Below are positions 34,437-45,613 of a DNA stretch of 64,000 nt, in pieces. The first letter of the stretch is position 1, and the number at the start of each line of letters is the position of its first letter. The position numbers and the translations under genes were made by a program. The DNA is from Cricetomys ansorgei (Eukaryota; Chordata; Mammalia; Rodentia; Nesomyidae): the NCBI GenBank assembly GCA_026225945.1, contig JAMJFZ010001816.1, positions 5,571,501 to 5,635,500 on the forward strand, read 5' to 3'. Under the pieces are notes generated by a model. That model did not search any database. It was not told where the DNA came from and worked only from the letters and a program-made list of their open reading frames with translations.

Positions 34437-34805
34437 AATTTCAATTGGCAACTTAACCAAAGCTAAAATCATATGCAAGATGGGTCTCTGAGCATGTATG
34501 TGGGCTCTCATCTTGATTATATTAACTAAAATTGAAACATCCTCCTACTGTTGATGACACCATTTCTAGGATACCCTACTGTGTGAATCTGGAGAAAGCA
34601 AGCTAAGCACTGTGCATATATTCATTGCCCTGTTCTTCCGACTGCAGATTTTGATGGGTCCAAGATTTGATATGTCTAGCAGTTTTAAGCTTCTGTTGTT
34701 ACCTGCCATGATAGACTGTACCCTGGGACTGTGAGATAAAATAGACATTTTCTCCCTCAAGATGCTTTTGTCATGGTATTTTATCACAGAAACAAAAAAA
34801 CTAAG
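34437..34805 (+). mobile_element. Rodent MaLR-like repeat
   Basis: 'ccatgatagactgtaccctgggactgtgagataaaatagac', then 'gatgcttttgtcatggtattttatcacagaaac', is the familiar 3' end of a rodent LTR-like repeat. The 143-codon minus-strand frame across it is incidental. Confidence 0.6.
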
Positions 34806-35029
34806 AAAAATACATGGACAGATGATGGAAAATAGAGGACAATTTTTCCTGACCTCACACTTTCTATGATTTTCCCTACTATCCAGCTTAGATTTACAAT
34901 GAAGCTCTTCAAAGAGACAATTGACACTCTTGGTAACATGAGTGGTACCTTTGGTACCTCGGTACCTTTCATTCTTAAGTCCATTGAAATCAAACACTTC
35001 ACATCCTCAATCATCTTTCACTTAATTTT
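34806..35029. other. Unique sequence with a triple GGTACC cluster
   Basis: GGTACC occurs at 34944, 34953 and 34961. The rest is unrecognised. Confidence 0.4.
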
Positions 35030-35530
35030 CCAAGGTTCTTCTGCTTCTCATCCATTCCCCATCCTAATGCTGCAGCTAGAATGTCCTCCTTTAAGGTAAA
35101 ACCAATCATTTCCCTTCCTGTCCTAAAGGCTAAAAGTAAGTTTTGATCACCTATAATAACATGAGGATTCCAAGGTGATGTATATCTGACCCTGGTGGTC
35201 AGGGGGGAGGAATGCTCCATTTCTCCATCCCTGGATCCTCTGCTCCAGTCACACTGAGTAGTTCACCCCTTTGTCACTTCTCAATGCTTCCTTTCACCAG
35301 GGGCCTTGGGTGCTTCTGATCCTCTGTTAAGAATGCACTGTCATCCCCACAGAGCCCACCAACTCCCAGTGTTCAAGTTCCTTTTTGGAACCTTCTGTAA
35401 GCAACCTCTCTACCGCCAATGACATCCCAAACACCAGCCATGTCCTTCTCAGTACCAGTCTCATTTATGTTTAACCACTGAGATTATAGCCTCTCAGTGC
35501 TGATAAAGCTCTCCATCGTGTGTCTGTCAA
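35030..35530 (+). mobile_element. L2 LINE fragment
   Basis: 'catcctaatgctgcagctagaatgtcc', 'aaaaccaatcatttccc', 'ctgctccagtcacactgagtagttc' and 'ctttgtcacttctcaatgc' read as a decayed L2 3' region. It is ancient and has no usable frame. Confidence 0.5.
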
Positions 35531-36254
35531 AATTGGCATACAGCTGGAGAGATGCAAGACACCTGCTGAGGAGATGATTTATCAAGATGAATTGTTTTCT
35601 ACCTTCTCCCTTCAGCTAATTCCTCTTCCTAAACTCCTTGATATGTGTCAGGCACATGGCAGAAAAGGCATAATCCACGTTTGTAAATGAGGAGGACACT
35701 GCTATAGAGTTAAATATTTATAAAGTTGTTAAGAAGGCTGTGGTTAGGGAGTCAATAGATCCCTCGGGGACAGTTGGGTTCCAAGGTAGTAGTCCATGAG
35801 AATCAAGATGACTTTGACAGCACCACAGCTCTCTTGGGCCTGACACAGCGCAGGTGATAAAGAAGGTGATTCGGCTGTTCTAACTTCCTTTCACAGTCAT
35901 CATTTTGATCCTAGGTTGCCAGTTTTGAGGCACCGGCACATGGCCTCTGCCTTACCTCCTCTCTCCAAGCTTCATGCAAAGCATTTATTTGGAAGAACAT
36001 GTTTTGTACAGCATCTGGGTAAAGTGCAAGGAAGTGCAAAAAAACAAAAAGACTGAATTGTTTTCTTCCCTAGCTTTTCACAACACAAGCAAGAATGCAG
36101 AACTGGAGATAAGATGGGACATAGAAATAGATACAGATACGAAGTTGAGTCTTGACATAAAATTTTCTCTCCTTTTGGAAATTGTAAAGTTGGCACTGCT
36201 CCATGCACATCCATCTAAGGACTTAGAGTCCTTAGTCATTTGCCTCCTGCGCTG
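35531..36254. other. Unique sequence, nothing recognised
   Basis: A 101-codon frame at 35974-36279 has no supporting features. Confidence 0.4.
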
Positions 36255-36340
36255 TTTGCCTCCACTTAGGAGATTCTGAGATCCTTGAGAATGGGGGCTG
36301 TGTCAGGATTGTCACTTTATCTCACAGGACTTGCCAGTGA
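36255..36340 (+). mobile_element. L2 3' end scrap
   Basis: 'gagatccttgagaatgggggctgtgtc' resembles the conserved L2 3' phrase (gctccttgagggcagggactgtgtc). Confidence 0.35.
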
Positions 36341-39060
36341 TCAGGAACGAAAACAGCTGATAAAGGTGCAAAGACAGTGGGACCATCTGTAGCATCAGGG
36401 CTGTCTGGCAGAGTGGGGTCTCCTCACTCACTGCGTGCCTCTCACCACGCTGACTGCTTAAAATGCATCCTCAAAGCAAGAGAGGAAAGCAACCCAGATG
36501 GGCTTTTCGTTTTGTTTTGTTTTGTTTTGCTTTGTTTTGTTTTCATCAGTTTTGTCTCAGTGGTTGTTCGTTTGCTTTGATTTCCCTTTTTTTTTTTCAT
36601 TTTGTTTTGTATCTATTTTTGGAAAAGAAGTTGAATGGGTAGAGGGGGTCTGGGAGGAGTTGGGAGAAGGGAAAAAGGGAAAAAGATGACAGAAATACAT
36701 TGTATAAAGCAATGTGTTCAAAGGAAAGAATGTAAAAGAAAAAAAATTGTCGAAGAAACAAAAAAGCAGAGGACACATTTTTAGGAGAAAGGTCTACCTT
36801 CAAATGCAAGCTCTCTGCAGTTCTGAGAAATGTATCCTTTCTGATCCTTATTCTTCTTTTTAAAGCTTGCTAGAAATATCGACTAAGCCAATGCATGGAA
36901 ACAAATGCACAGCAGATGTTGAGCAAAGACTGGCCTACCCGGCCTGTTTCACGCTACCCTGTGTCTTGGCCCCTCTCCTGCCTCTGCAGCAGAGAGGATA
37001 AAGGATAAGAATAATGTGACATGAGAGATAACACGTAGAACACTGACTTGTTTTTCTTTTTCTGTCGTAAGTGATAATCTTAACCTCTTTGTACTCCTGG
37101 AATCTTTTATCAGAGGATTCAAAGGGCTTTGCAAGCAAGGATTATGACACACCAATGTTAACAGCAGCTAAGAGCTGACACTCAGAGCCCTAGTGATTGG
37201 TCAGTGTTCCTGGGATCTAAATAAAGCCAGAAGTCTACCAAGCTTGTTTTGGTTTACTTGTTTACTTGTTGCTATTTTACTGTTTTAATTGTTGCTGTCT
37301 GAAAGTCCATTATCTGCAAAGCCCCTTGAAATTTGGATACTTAGCAAAGGAGATGATCTCAACTGGGTATTCGAGGGCTGGAAAGGACAAGAACTAAGGA
37401 GACGCATTATCAAATAGCATTTCTGCTTCCAAACTGGCAAGTTTAGGGACCGTTCTTGCATTTATTCTGCAGTGCTTCTCCTCCCGCCCCCCCCCTGCAG
37501 ATTTGTCAGGCTTCCATCTAACAGGAACAAGAGTTTGAGATTGGGTTGAATGAGACAAATGTCTGGATTTGATGTTCCATCTCCAAAGTGAGCTGGGTAG
37601 GATCAGTGATTCTGAGAATTTGCAGGAACCACTTTGGATTCTAATCACTGAGATGCACACTGCATTCTACGTTGTATCATTAGCACATAAGGAGCCCAAA
37701 AGAAGGTCCTTTAAATTTTGCTTTCCCAGAGGAAGAAGCAGCAGGTACTAAGAGTGGGAAATTGCTGCTCGCCCTTGCCAGGACTTGGGCAAGGAAATGA
37801 AAGGGCTGAGGATTGAGTGAGCAGGCAGAGGCCAAACAAGGCTCAGAAAGAGCTGAACATGTAATGTACTCAAAATGTCAAGGCGCTTAGGCCCGCCATG
37901 CTCTTCTTGGCAGGCACCAAGAACACACAACTGACCTGCTGGGGTTCTGCTGCCTGTGCTGTTCTCTGCCTCAATAAAACGTCAACTAATTGAGTAGTGT
38001 CTTTTTTTTGCAAGAGTTTTCTGTATAAGGACTTGACTCTTTCTAATACATTTCAACAATGAAGGCATATGATAAAAGGAGGGATCCCGGAGAAAATGAT
38101 TAGGAATAACAGCACTGAAAAGCCACCAGGGAAGAATGGACAATACAGATTTTATCGGCTCTCCTTCCTCAAGGACATCAAGCCTATTCAGTATCTGAGT
38201 TAACAAAACCCATCTGATTCATAGACTAAAGCACACCAAAGTTTGGGTCAAATCTGTGTATATCTTTTTGAATCATACTTGGCTATTTCTGAGTTCAGTC
38301 AGAACCAAAAATAAAAATTAAAAGAAAATATGTTCCATCCCAAAGTCTATTTTCAGGCTGAGCCTAACCTTGTCCCTGTTGTCTGCACTTGTTCCAGAAG
38401 ATCCAGGCTGGAAGTTCCAGAAGTTTCTAGGCTCCTGCATATGACATCATTGGTCCCTTTTTCTTCTTTGGTCTTTGGCTACAGCCTTCCACAAAGGCTC
38501 CTTGGACTTCCTGTTCTCCCCATGCATCCTTAACTCTGCAGAACAGTCTGACTGGAGAACTGACATCTTATTCACAAACCTTTAAGAGTGAAAACTCTAG
38601 ATGCGTTTCTATAGTAAGTATTAATTTCTCAGTTAAGGTCTACCATTTACTTCAGATTCTGCTTGATTTGCTCCAAACGCCTTTGCTTCTTGATGCACTG
38701 GCTAAAATGTAGTCCACACCGAGACATTCCGTTCACTTGACTGACTATAATTCAAAAGGCTAAACCAAACCATGGAATATATTTAAGCTGCTGTTTGGAA
38801 GGACACCCATCAGACCCACCCACATTCTAATAAGCAAAGAAAGCTATGTGGTCCTTGTTGACTATGAGGTAGTGGACTTTTGACTATTAGCTTTTATATA
38901 AACCTCGATTAGTTTAAGGGATATTTACATATCATAGAAAGCATTAATATTTATGTATTTGGATGAGTCCTGAAGAACATCTGTCCTTACTGATTTAGGC
39001 AAAGATCATAGACCATCCAATCTTTGTCCTCTTTTCAGGACCAAGAAGGAGCAAATAGAA
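36341..39060. other. Mostly unique sequence with simple repeats
   Basis: (TTTTG)n occurs at 36509-36543 and a C9 run at 37487-37495. Nothing else is recognised in 2.7 kb. Confidence 0.4.
36509..36543 (+). repeat. (TTTTG)n simple repeat
   Basis: Seven TTTTG-like units with one C interruption. Confidence 0.9.
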
Positions 39061-39061
39061 G

Positions 39062-39172
39062 GATGAGCTACCATAGTGGTACACACCTAAAATAGCAGTA
39101 CTTGGAAAGCAGAGGTAGGAGGATGGAAAGTTGAAGGTCGCAGGAACTGCACAGTGAGACAGGACCTCAGAA
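39062..39172 (+). repeat. Degraded B1-like SINE
   Basis: 'catagtggtacacacctaaaatagcag', 'ggaaagcagaggtaggagg' and 'cagtgagacaggacctca' keep B1 order with many changes. A GA-rich run (39194-39228) follows. Confidence 0.5.
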
Positions 39173-39193
39173 ACATCTACATGCCCCACCCCA

Positions 39194-39228
39194 CGCACAC
39201 ACAGAGAAAGAGAGAGAGAGAGAGAGAT
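39194..39228 (+). repeat. (CA)/(GA)n simple repeat
   Basis: A short CA run leads into AG repeats. Confidence 0.9.
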
Positions 39229-39444
39229 TGATTCACACACAAGAGAAATAAATGACCAAGCTTATGTTATAGATGGAATCCAGAGAGTCAGAGATACTCA
39301 GAGAGACTCATTTCTAATAAATAAAATAAAAATAGATTAATATAGCCTTAATAAATATAATGGCTAATTTTAGTTGTCAACTTGGCCAGATCTGCATTCT
39401 ACTCCTATGAGATATTTTCTAGGTCAAATTATATGGAGAGATGA

Positions 39445-40342
39445 CCAGAATTAGGGGACAATTAGTGGTGATCTGGAGACCTAGTGCAGTGGAATGTCAT
39501 TGGAATTTTGAGGGAGAACCTAGAAAGGATCTCTTGTAATTAGAGATAGGGAGCCTGAAGAAGCCATCTTCTGTAGCCAGGCAAGGCTACCAGTGGTGGG
39601 ACTGGGATACTATCCCAGCCACAAAACCTCTGACCTATATGACCTATCCTTCCTGTAGGATCCTCTGGGACAATGGAAGGGCCAGTCCCATGCCAAAGGA
39701 GGGAACCCCTGCCTGAAACTGCAGGGCAGGCCAAGAACTAGAGACTGGATAACCAGGATTCAATTTCAAATAATGGCCTGCTCTGCTCATAGATCAGTGC
39801 CTAGCCCAGCCCTCATTAGAGAGGCCCTCATCCAACAACTGATAGGAGCATCTTTCAGAGCTCGGGGAACCAGATGGAAGAGGTGGAGGAGGGATTGTGG
39901 GGACCAGAGGTGTCTAGAACACCAGGAAAACAAGCTCCACAGTGTCAACTGACCAGCACTTCTAGGGGCTCACACAGACTGCAGAGGCAGACATGACCTG
40001 CAGAGTTCCCTAAATATATCTATGGCTATCTAGCTTGGTGTTCATTAAAACTCCTTCAGGCTGAAGTGGAGGAGTCTCTGATCCTTTTTCCTACCCTTTG
40101 GGACTCTTTTGCTCCTTCTCAGTTGCATAGACAATTCTTGGTGTAGGGAGTAGTGCTGGGCCTTGTTCCATCTTGTTACGCCACGCCCTGTTTGAGCGGT
40201 AACCCTGGGAGGACTATTCTTTTCTGGGGAGAAGTGAGGGTAGGGGTGGGGGACGTTGGTTGGTGGGTGGGGGCAGAGGTGTAGATCTAAGGGAGAGGTG
40301 AGATAGGAGGAGGAGAAAGAAGAAAAATAGAAAGAATTTTTT
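39445..40342 (+). mobile_element. LINE-1 (Lx-type) 3' UTR, 5'-truncated
   Basis: It aligns by eye with 6452-7366: 'ccagaattagggg', 'gatctggagacctagtgcagtgg', 'gggactgggatactatcccagccacaaaacc', 'gagactggataaccagga', 'ttctggggagaag' and an A/T-rich end. It starts inside the 3' UTR, so it carries no ORF. A G-rich tract lies at 40238-40273. Confidence 0.88.
40238..40273 (+). other. G-rich tract with quadruplex potential in L1 3' UTR
   Basis: Runs GGG, GGGG, GGGGG, GGG and GGGGG lie within 36 bases. One loop is about 12 bases, so it is a looser match than the tract at 6417-6438. Confidence 0.5.
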
Positions 40343-40828
40343 TAAAAGTCATAAACTTGAAAACATAAACAAATATCTCAAAGTTGTGGAGGCTGGGAAA
40401 TATATGACCAGCATGCCATAGATTTTATTGAAATGGAGAATGATACTAAACATTTAAAAAAGAGATAACATCAATTCTAAATATCATTTGTGCATCATAA
40501 AAGAAAAGGAAACACATTTAAGTTATTTTATAAAGCCATAAATATCAAAACCAAAGACCGAAAAAGAAAGAAAACTACAGATATCTAGCTGGAGGTGTAA
40601 AAATTCCCAACACAGTATCAGCAAATACATAAAATACTAGCAGTACACATTATATCAGGTCACACATTGCAATGAATCATCAGAATATCTACCATAAAAA
40701 CAATCTAAAAAAGAAAAACTATATCAATTGGGAAAGAAACCACAAAACAGTATTAAACTCCCACTCTGAGATAAGGACTGTAAGCAGCTTAGAGACAGGA
40801 AAGGACACCACAACCAAGCAGGAAAGCC

Positions 40829-40962
40829 ACATCTGGGTGTGGAGGGTCATGCCTCTAATTGCAGAAACTTGGGAGTCAGAGTGGATCTCTAAATTTGAGG
40901 CCAGCCCTCATAAAATGTTCTAGGCCAGCCAGGCTACATAAGGAAACCCTGTCTAGGAAGAA
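40829..40962 (+). repeat. B1 SINE inside ancient L1
   Basis: 'atctgggtgtggagggtcatgcctctaattgcag', 'aatttgaggccagccc', 'gttctaggccagccaggctacataaggaaaccctgtct'. ORF2-like sequence resumes on both sides. Confidence 0.9.
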
Positions 40963-42508
40963 CAGAAAAAATGGAGAGAGGGAGGGAGGGAGGATAGGAG
41001 GGAAGGGTGTATGAATGAAAACAAAGAAACAAAGAAGGAAAATCAGCCACATTTACCATCACACTTAGTAGTGGAAAATGTATATTTTCTCCTGACATTG
41101 GGGAAAAACACAAAATGTCCATCTTATAAATCCTATTTGAAATCACACTGAATTCTTGGCCAACACAATAAGGTAGGAACAAGAATTAAAGAGCATATGA
41201 AGTAAGGAAAGAAGATACAGAATTCTTTCCAAAGATGGCATAGTTGTCTATATGGAAAATCTCAAGAAACATGAGGACTAGGCGAGCAAAGACTTGGTAT
41301 ATCAAAGTAACCCACTACAACATATTGGTAATGAAAAACGCAAGCTGTGTCTTAACAAGTACCACTTGTAACAGCTTCCTGGAGTGAAATACATAGTCTT
41401 TAGTCATATTTAATTAGATATGAGTGTTATATTATGAATGTTAGTTATATTTAGTTAAAGATATTACCAAACACGCAGAGGTTGCATGCTGATGATTACT
41501 AAATACTGTGCTGCTGAAACACAACAATGAAGCATTCTTGGTCAAAGGACATGGATTTGAGGACATGATATTCTAAGAAGTCAACTATTTACTATGCACA
41601 TTTAACACAGTTTTAACTAAATTCCTTACAGGATTCTCAGTACATTCAGACAGTCTAATTCTAAAGTTTATATAACACAAAAATCGAAGGAAATAGAATA
41701 GTCAATGCAATTTTATAAAATAAGGAATTGAAGTAATCATACTAGTCGTTTAGGTCTTACTGGAAAGCTCTGTCACCAGGGCAGTGGATACTAGAACAAG
41801 GTAGACACAGACAGACGAGTGAGTGCAGAGATGGCTTCACCAAACATGCCAATTCATTCTGACAGAGCTGCACCAGCTATTCAGTACAGGACTGACAGCT
41901 TTAATAACAAACAGTAGAAGAGCAATCGGCCATTTATATACAAAGAAATGAACCCTGACCTAAGTCCCATCTTTATTCATCAGCGAATCCAAAATTGATC
42001 CTAGAGCTCAGCATAAAATGAAGAATTATAAAACTTTCAGACAAAAACAAGAGAAAATCTATACAAAACATTTTCTATGGCAAAAGAGAAATTGCACACA
42101 AAGTTCATTATATGCAGCAGGAAAAAAAAAGTAAATTAGACCAACTGAAGAGGAAGAATGTTTACTCTGTAGAGGATATTATTAAAAGAAGAAAAGATAC
42201 ACTGCACAGTAGAAGGACGGTATCTGCAAATCCTACACCAAATGAAGAAATGTTAACCATAATGCATAGAGTTCCCAAAACCTCACGGTAAGAAAATAAG
42301 CCACCCAATTTTTCATGAGAAAAAGATTTCATAAATTAGGATATATAGTGTGATTAAAACTTTAGAAATACTTTATACCTATAGGTATTATGGGATGCGT
42401 ATTACAGTTATGATATGATACTGTAACACACACACAACAAAACTTAGGGTTGGTAAGCACACAGCACAGTGGGAAGCTCTCAAGCATTGCTCTCACTCTG
42501 GAAACCTG

Positions 42509-42553
42509 CCAGGGAGAGAGAGAGCGGGGGCGGGGGGGAAGGAGAGAGAGAGA
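42509..42553 (+). repeat. GA-/G-rich simple repeat
   Basis: GA repeats flank a G-rich core (gcgggggcggggggg). It sits within the ancient L1. Confidence 0.85.
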
Positions 42554-42950
42554 TAAGAATGTTCATAGCCGCTGTGTCCACAGCAGATGACCTTCTTTGG
42601 AAGAGACAATGAGCACCACTCAGCAACTAAGAAAGAATAATGTGCACACGAAATTTTGACAACACCAAAGGTGTTATACTGAATGAAAAGATGAGTCTCA
42701 GAGGTTACATATTGTTACGATTCTATTATATGACACTCACAAAAAGGCAAAAGGCTCCAGAGACAGATCAATAATTAGGGACTATGAGAAATCAGATCAT
42801 GTACCTACAAAAACCAAAGCACCAAGAAGTTCGGGATTGAGAATCTTGAGTGCAATGGTGCTTTCCTGAATCTACACACCTACCAACTGCACACTACAGA
42901 AAATAAAACTTTGGAATGCTTCTGAAATATCTTTAATTTCTTGAGGTGTT

Positions 42951-45412
42951 TCTGTCATCATGCAACTGATTTTAGCATGACCAACAGTAATGAGCTTTAA
43001 AGGACACAAACATCTTGAAGGTGAACTCGCTGAATCATTTATTTATTTGTGTAGTCATTCATTCATTCATTCATTCATTCATTCATTCACTCCACAAGTA
43101 GTTATTGCACACTGCCGTTTTCCTAGACTGTTTTCTTTCATTTGGTTTTGCAGTAAGCCATGGAAGGACTTCATTTGAGACATCTTCTGTAGAAGGGAAG
43201 GACACAATTAAATGTAAATTGTAAGAGCAATCGTCCACAAACCAAAATAGTGTGATGCAGGTGTTCAGCTAGCCGCTCCTTCATCTTGAGCCTAGGATGG
43301 ATTTTAGAAAGCCACGGAGGAATGAGCCGGTCTCTTGAATGATGAATTAGTTCTCTAAGCTGAGCTTTTAATACACGGTAAGTGGCGGAGACTTTAAGTA
43401 ATGCTCTATAAGGACTTGAAGTGCAGTATGCTACAGTTCCAGTTAAGCCCAGACCCATTTGCTTTTCGAATCAGCCCAGCTGGGGATAGAACTGCTGTTT
43501 TCTTATAAAAAGGCAAGAAGTCTGCTAAGTGCCTCAGACCTAAAAAGAAACCACATCAGCTCAGCCCTGAGAGGCTGGGGGAGGTACTGACAGGAAAGGT
43601 CATGACAAAACTACGTGAAGGACTCATGGAAAGTATCACTTCAAGCAGTACAAATTCTGAAATATTCTACAGAACGTAAAGTGCATTGAGTGGGCTGTTA
43701 TAAATTCCTCAATATTGAGATTAGCTCCTCCAACAAGTATTAAGTTGTAAAACAACTAGTATGTAGCCCTTTCCATAAGTTAAAATAAGATCATCCATAG
43801 GTCATGGAAATAAAAAAAAAATCATTATCATTAAAATATATTGAACACTTAAAACATCAGATCATCTCACTCTGTCCTCCAATATTTCTCCAAATTAAAT
43901 ATCAATATCATTCCGGTTTCACAAATCATTCCCAGAACTACCTAGTTTAGAACAGAAGGTTTTAGAATTAGATTCTGGAAATAAAGTTCAAGCCATCGCT
44001 CTAGTTTATGCAGTGAGGAACTTGACAGAATGTCATCCAAAATCTTTGCTATTTATGCTGTGTTATGGTCCAAGTTCTAAATAACCATCAGTAATCAGAG
44101 GTAGGTGGTCTAGGAAAACCTTCCTACTAAGGAGTGCACAGAAGCAGAATTAGATATATCAACAAAATCCAGAAGTAACCTATTATTCCCAGGATTTTCC
44201 CTAAGTAATACAGTTTAAGTAAAATTTATTAAAAATATGGTAAACTGTATATAAATATTTCCATCCATAGTTGAATAAACTTTGTCAATGCTTTCCATCC
44301 CTAACCAATCAGGAACACACAAAACATGTTTAGTCCTATTGCAATAGCAAGGCTGCACACCATGGAGAACCACAAGACACCTGTAGAGAACAGTATTGTA
44401 AACACCTCATTCTAGGTACCATGTTCAAGGTGCTGACTTTAAGGAGATTTCAGGTTTAAAGTCTGTGAACTGGAATGGATGCTGCCAGGTAACAGGGTAA
44501 TTGTATAATTGTAGAATTGTTTCTTATATTGAAGGAGGGAGGGGAAAATTAGATTTAAATGTGATTAATAAAGAAGTTCCATTATCCAGTACCAAGGAGG
44601 GCTTAGTATCTTTTGGCTTACACTGTGACCTCAGATTGCTTGTGTGCAGGTCCTCCTGTTTTGTGTTACACTTCATCATGGTCCCATGGTCCCATGTAAC
44701 TTTGTCTGATGTTAATGTTCTGTGGGCTGTTCTTTCTCCTCAGTGGAACAAAGGCCTTGCTGTGATGTTTGAGCCAGCTCCTAGCAACATGAAGGCCAGG
44801 TTGATGATGCTAGGACAGTTCCCAGCTGCCAGGCACTGCTTTCTTCTCTTTCTCAAAACAAATGTTTCTGTCTTCTCTGGTGAAATATAATCCTGGAAAA
44901 ATGAAGCCTGCAATATATCAATTTGGTAATGGGCATTGAGTTACCATTCATATGGGTGTCTAAGAATCTAATTAGCCTATAATTTTGAGAGACCAATATT
45001 TCCCTTCAACCAATATGAGATGGATCTCTCTCTAAGTCAACATCTAGAGACCATATAATAGTAGCTCTTTTCATACAAATAAAATCATTTTAAACATTAT
45101 TCCTTGGAATTGAAACTATACAATCGGTTTTCAATCTGTTTAAATGTATCCAAAGGTTTTTTATAAATATGTGTAGTTTTTTTCCTAAGGCTAGGAGTTT
45201 GTGAAGGTCAAGAGAAATTTTAAGCTTTATTAAAGGAACTTTTTCATTTTGAATCCAAGTAGTTTAGTTCTGAAAGCCAGTATGGCTGTAGAATCAAACT
45301 ATCTTTGTTAAGGAGCAGCTCTACAACACTGCGTGGCCTTCAGCTCTTTGTTTAAGGTTCTTATAATATAGACACACTAATTATACTTGCCATCACTGAG
45401 ATAGCTGAGTTA
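42951..45412. other. Unique sequence, nothing recognised
   Basis: (ATTC)n at 43055-43089 is the only repeat seen. A 129-codon frame at 44501-44890 is unsupported. Confidence 0.4.
43055..43089 (+). repeat. (TCAT)n microsatellite
   Basis: About eight perfect tetranucleotide units. Confidence 0.97.
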
Positions 45413-45414
45413 GC

Positions 45415-45613
45415 AGCTGGAGAGATAGCTCAGTGGTTAAAGAATATTTGCTGCGCTTCCAGCAGACAAGATTTGGTTATCAGCAACCACATGACAGCTC
45501 ACAACCATCTCTAACTTCAGTCCTGGGAGATCAGACGCCCTCTTCTGGCCTCTATGGGTACCAGGCATACACGCAGGCAAAACGCTCATACGAAGAAAGT
45601 AAAAATAAATAAA
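45415..45613 (+). repeat. B2/B3 SINE
   Basis: 'gctggagagatagctcagtggttaaag' (A box), 'cagcaaccacatgacagctcacaaccatctctaac' and 'gacgccctcttctggcctctatggg' are followed by 'gcaggcaaaacgctcatac' and an AATAAAT tail. The B box is damaged (atttggttatc), so Pol III activity is unlikely. Confidence 0.9.

Larger units (their letters stand above)
40400..42950 (+). mobile_element. Ancient LINE-1 ORF2 (RT region to C-terminus) and 3' region
   Basis: Decayed ORF2 phrases appear in the correct order. 'gaaaactacagatatctagctgg' and 'caaatacataaaatactagcagtac' lie before the B1. 'catttaccatcacacttagtagtgg', 'gaattcttggccaacacaataaggtagg', 'tatatggaaaatctcaag', 'ttataaaactttcagac' and 'gttcatagccgctgtgtccac' lie after it. 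Stops and frameshifts are everywhere, so no enzyme is encoded. The B1 at 40829-40962 interrupts it. The younger L1 3' UTR ends about 60 bp to its left. Confidence 0.7.

Noticed and set aside
34566..34997. 143-codon minus-strand frame
   Set aside because: It crosses the end of a MaLR-like repeat and the unique flank and has no recognisable content.
44501..44890. 129-codon + strand frame
   Set aside because: The composition is not protein-like in any recognisable way, and no splice-site pair or conserved motif was found.
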